Assembly: GCA_021300055.1 (NCBI GenBank)
Contig: JAJTHU010000139.1
Span: forward strand, 1 to 5,722
Source: Nitrosomonadaceae bacterium
GTDB lineage: Bacteria; Pseudomonadota; Gammaproteobacteria; Burkholderiales; Usitatibacteraceae
Length of the DNA stretch: 5,722 bases
Reading direction: 5' to 3'
Positions 5,627 through 5,722 of the stretch are shown here, one piece after another. The translations under genes and the position numbers were made by a program. Below the pieces are notes generated by a model. The model did not search any database. It saw only the letters and a list, made by a program, of their open reading frames with translations, and was not told where the DNA came from. The first letter of the stretch is position 1; every line of letters starts with the position of its first letter.

Positions 5627-5722
5627 CGCAACATTCGCGCGACGGGTTACGTCCGTACCCGCGGCATCAACCATCGGCTGGCGGATTCTCGAATGAAATC
5701 AACCGGCTACGAGAGACTATCC
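5627..5722 (+). pseudogene. comEC: Continuation of the comEC frame after the amber codon (runs off the window)
   Basis: The 32 codons after TAG are open in the same frame and read RNIRATGYVRTRGINHRL near their start. This is the expected ComEC sequence following EAW-L-[E/Q], where homologues carry an (E/Q)-x-(I/V)-RATGYVR motif. The downstream coding sense is therefore intact, with no frameshift. This points to one base substitution (GAG or CAG to TAG) rather than general decay. The rest of the gene lies beyond the right edge. Confidence 0.75.

Overview
The window looks like ordinary chromosome from a Gram-negative proteobacterium, most likely a betaproteobacterium of the Burkholderiales. This rests on protein style (LvaA/ACAD11-type kinase start, DUF2062 next to comEC, YbaZ-type alkyltransferase-like protein), moderately high GC and dense packing. 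No rRNA, tRNA, CRISPR array, insertion sequence or phage gene is visible. The species cannot be named from this sequence.

Layout. Eight genes lie on the minus strand and are read from about 4815 down to 1: DUF2062 membrane protein (4270-4815), AlkA-like DNA glycosylase (3628-4245), alkyltransferase-like protein of the MGMT family (3231-3620), TerC-family membrane protein (2295-3197), adducin-like class II aldolase homologue (1427-2203), DUF962/Mpo1-like membrane protein (981-1427), histidine phosphatase (241-984), and the first 71 codons of an APH-type kinase that runs off the left edge (1-214). Gaps are 7 to 33 nt, apart from 91 nt between terC and the aldolase gene. Two junctions overlap (TGATG and TTGA). 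On the plus strand, divergent from DUF2062, lies the 5' part of comEC/rec2 (about 4949 to the right edge).

How the genes may work together. The glycosylase and the alkyltransferase-like protein form a two-gene alkylation-damage module: one starts base excision repair, the other marks O6-alkylguanine for nucleotide excision repair. The overlapping set aldolase/DUF962/phosphatase, followed at 26 nt by the kinase, resembles a lipid or hydroxy-acyl catabolic unit. Its kinase is of the type that phosphorylates hydroxyacyl-CoA in LvaA and ACAD10/11, and its DUF962 member is related to the fatty-acid alpha-oxidation dioxygenase Mpo1. That joint role is inference.

The most notable anomaly is in comEC. 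The frame is interrupted by a TAG at 5624-5626 inside a conserved part of the N-terminal domain, and comEC-like protein continues in the same frame to the end of the window. This is either a point nonsense mutation that inactivates DNA uptake or a base error. Also notable are perfect palindromes just inside the 5' ends of the DUF2062 and DUF962 genes, a missing catalytic Glu in the aldolase homologue, and a long C-terminal extension on TerC. I saw no convincing sigma-70 promoter or intrinsic terminator, and no stretch over 300 bases lacks a gene.
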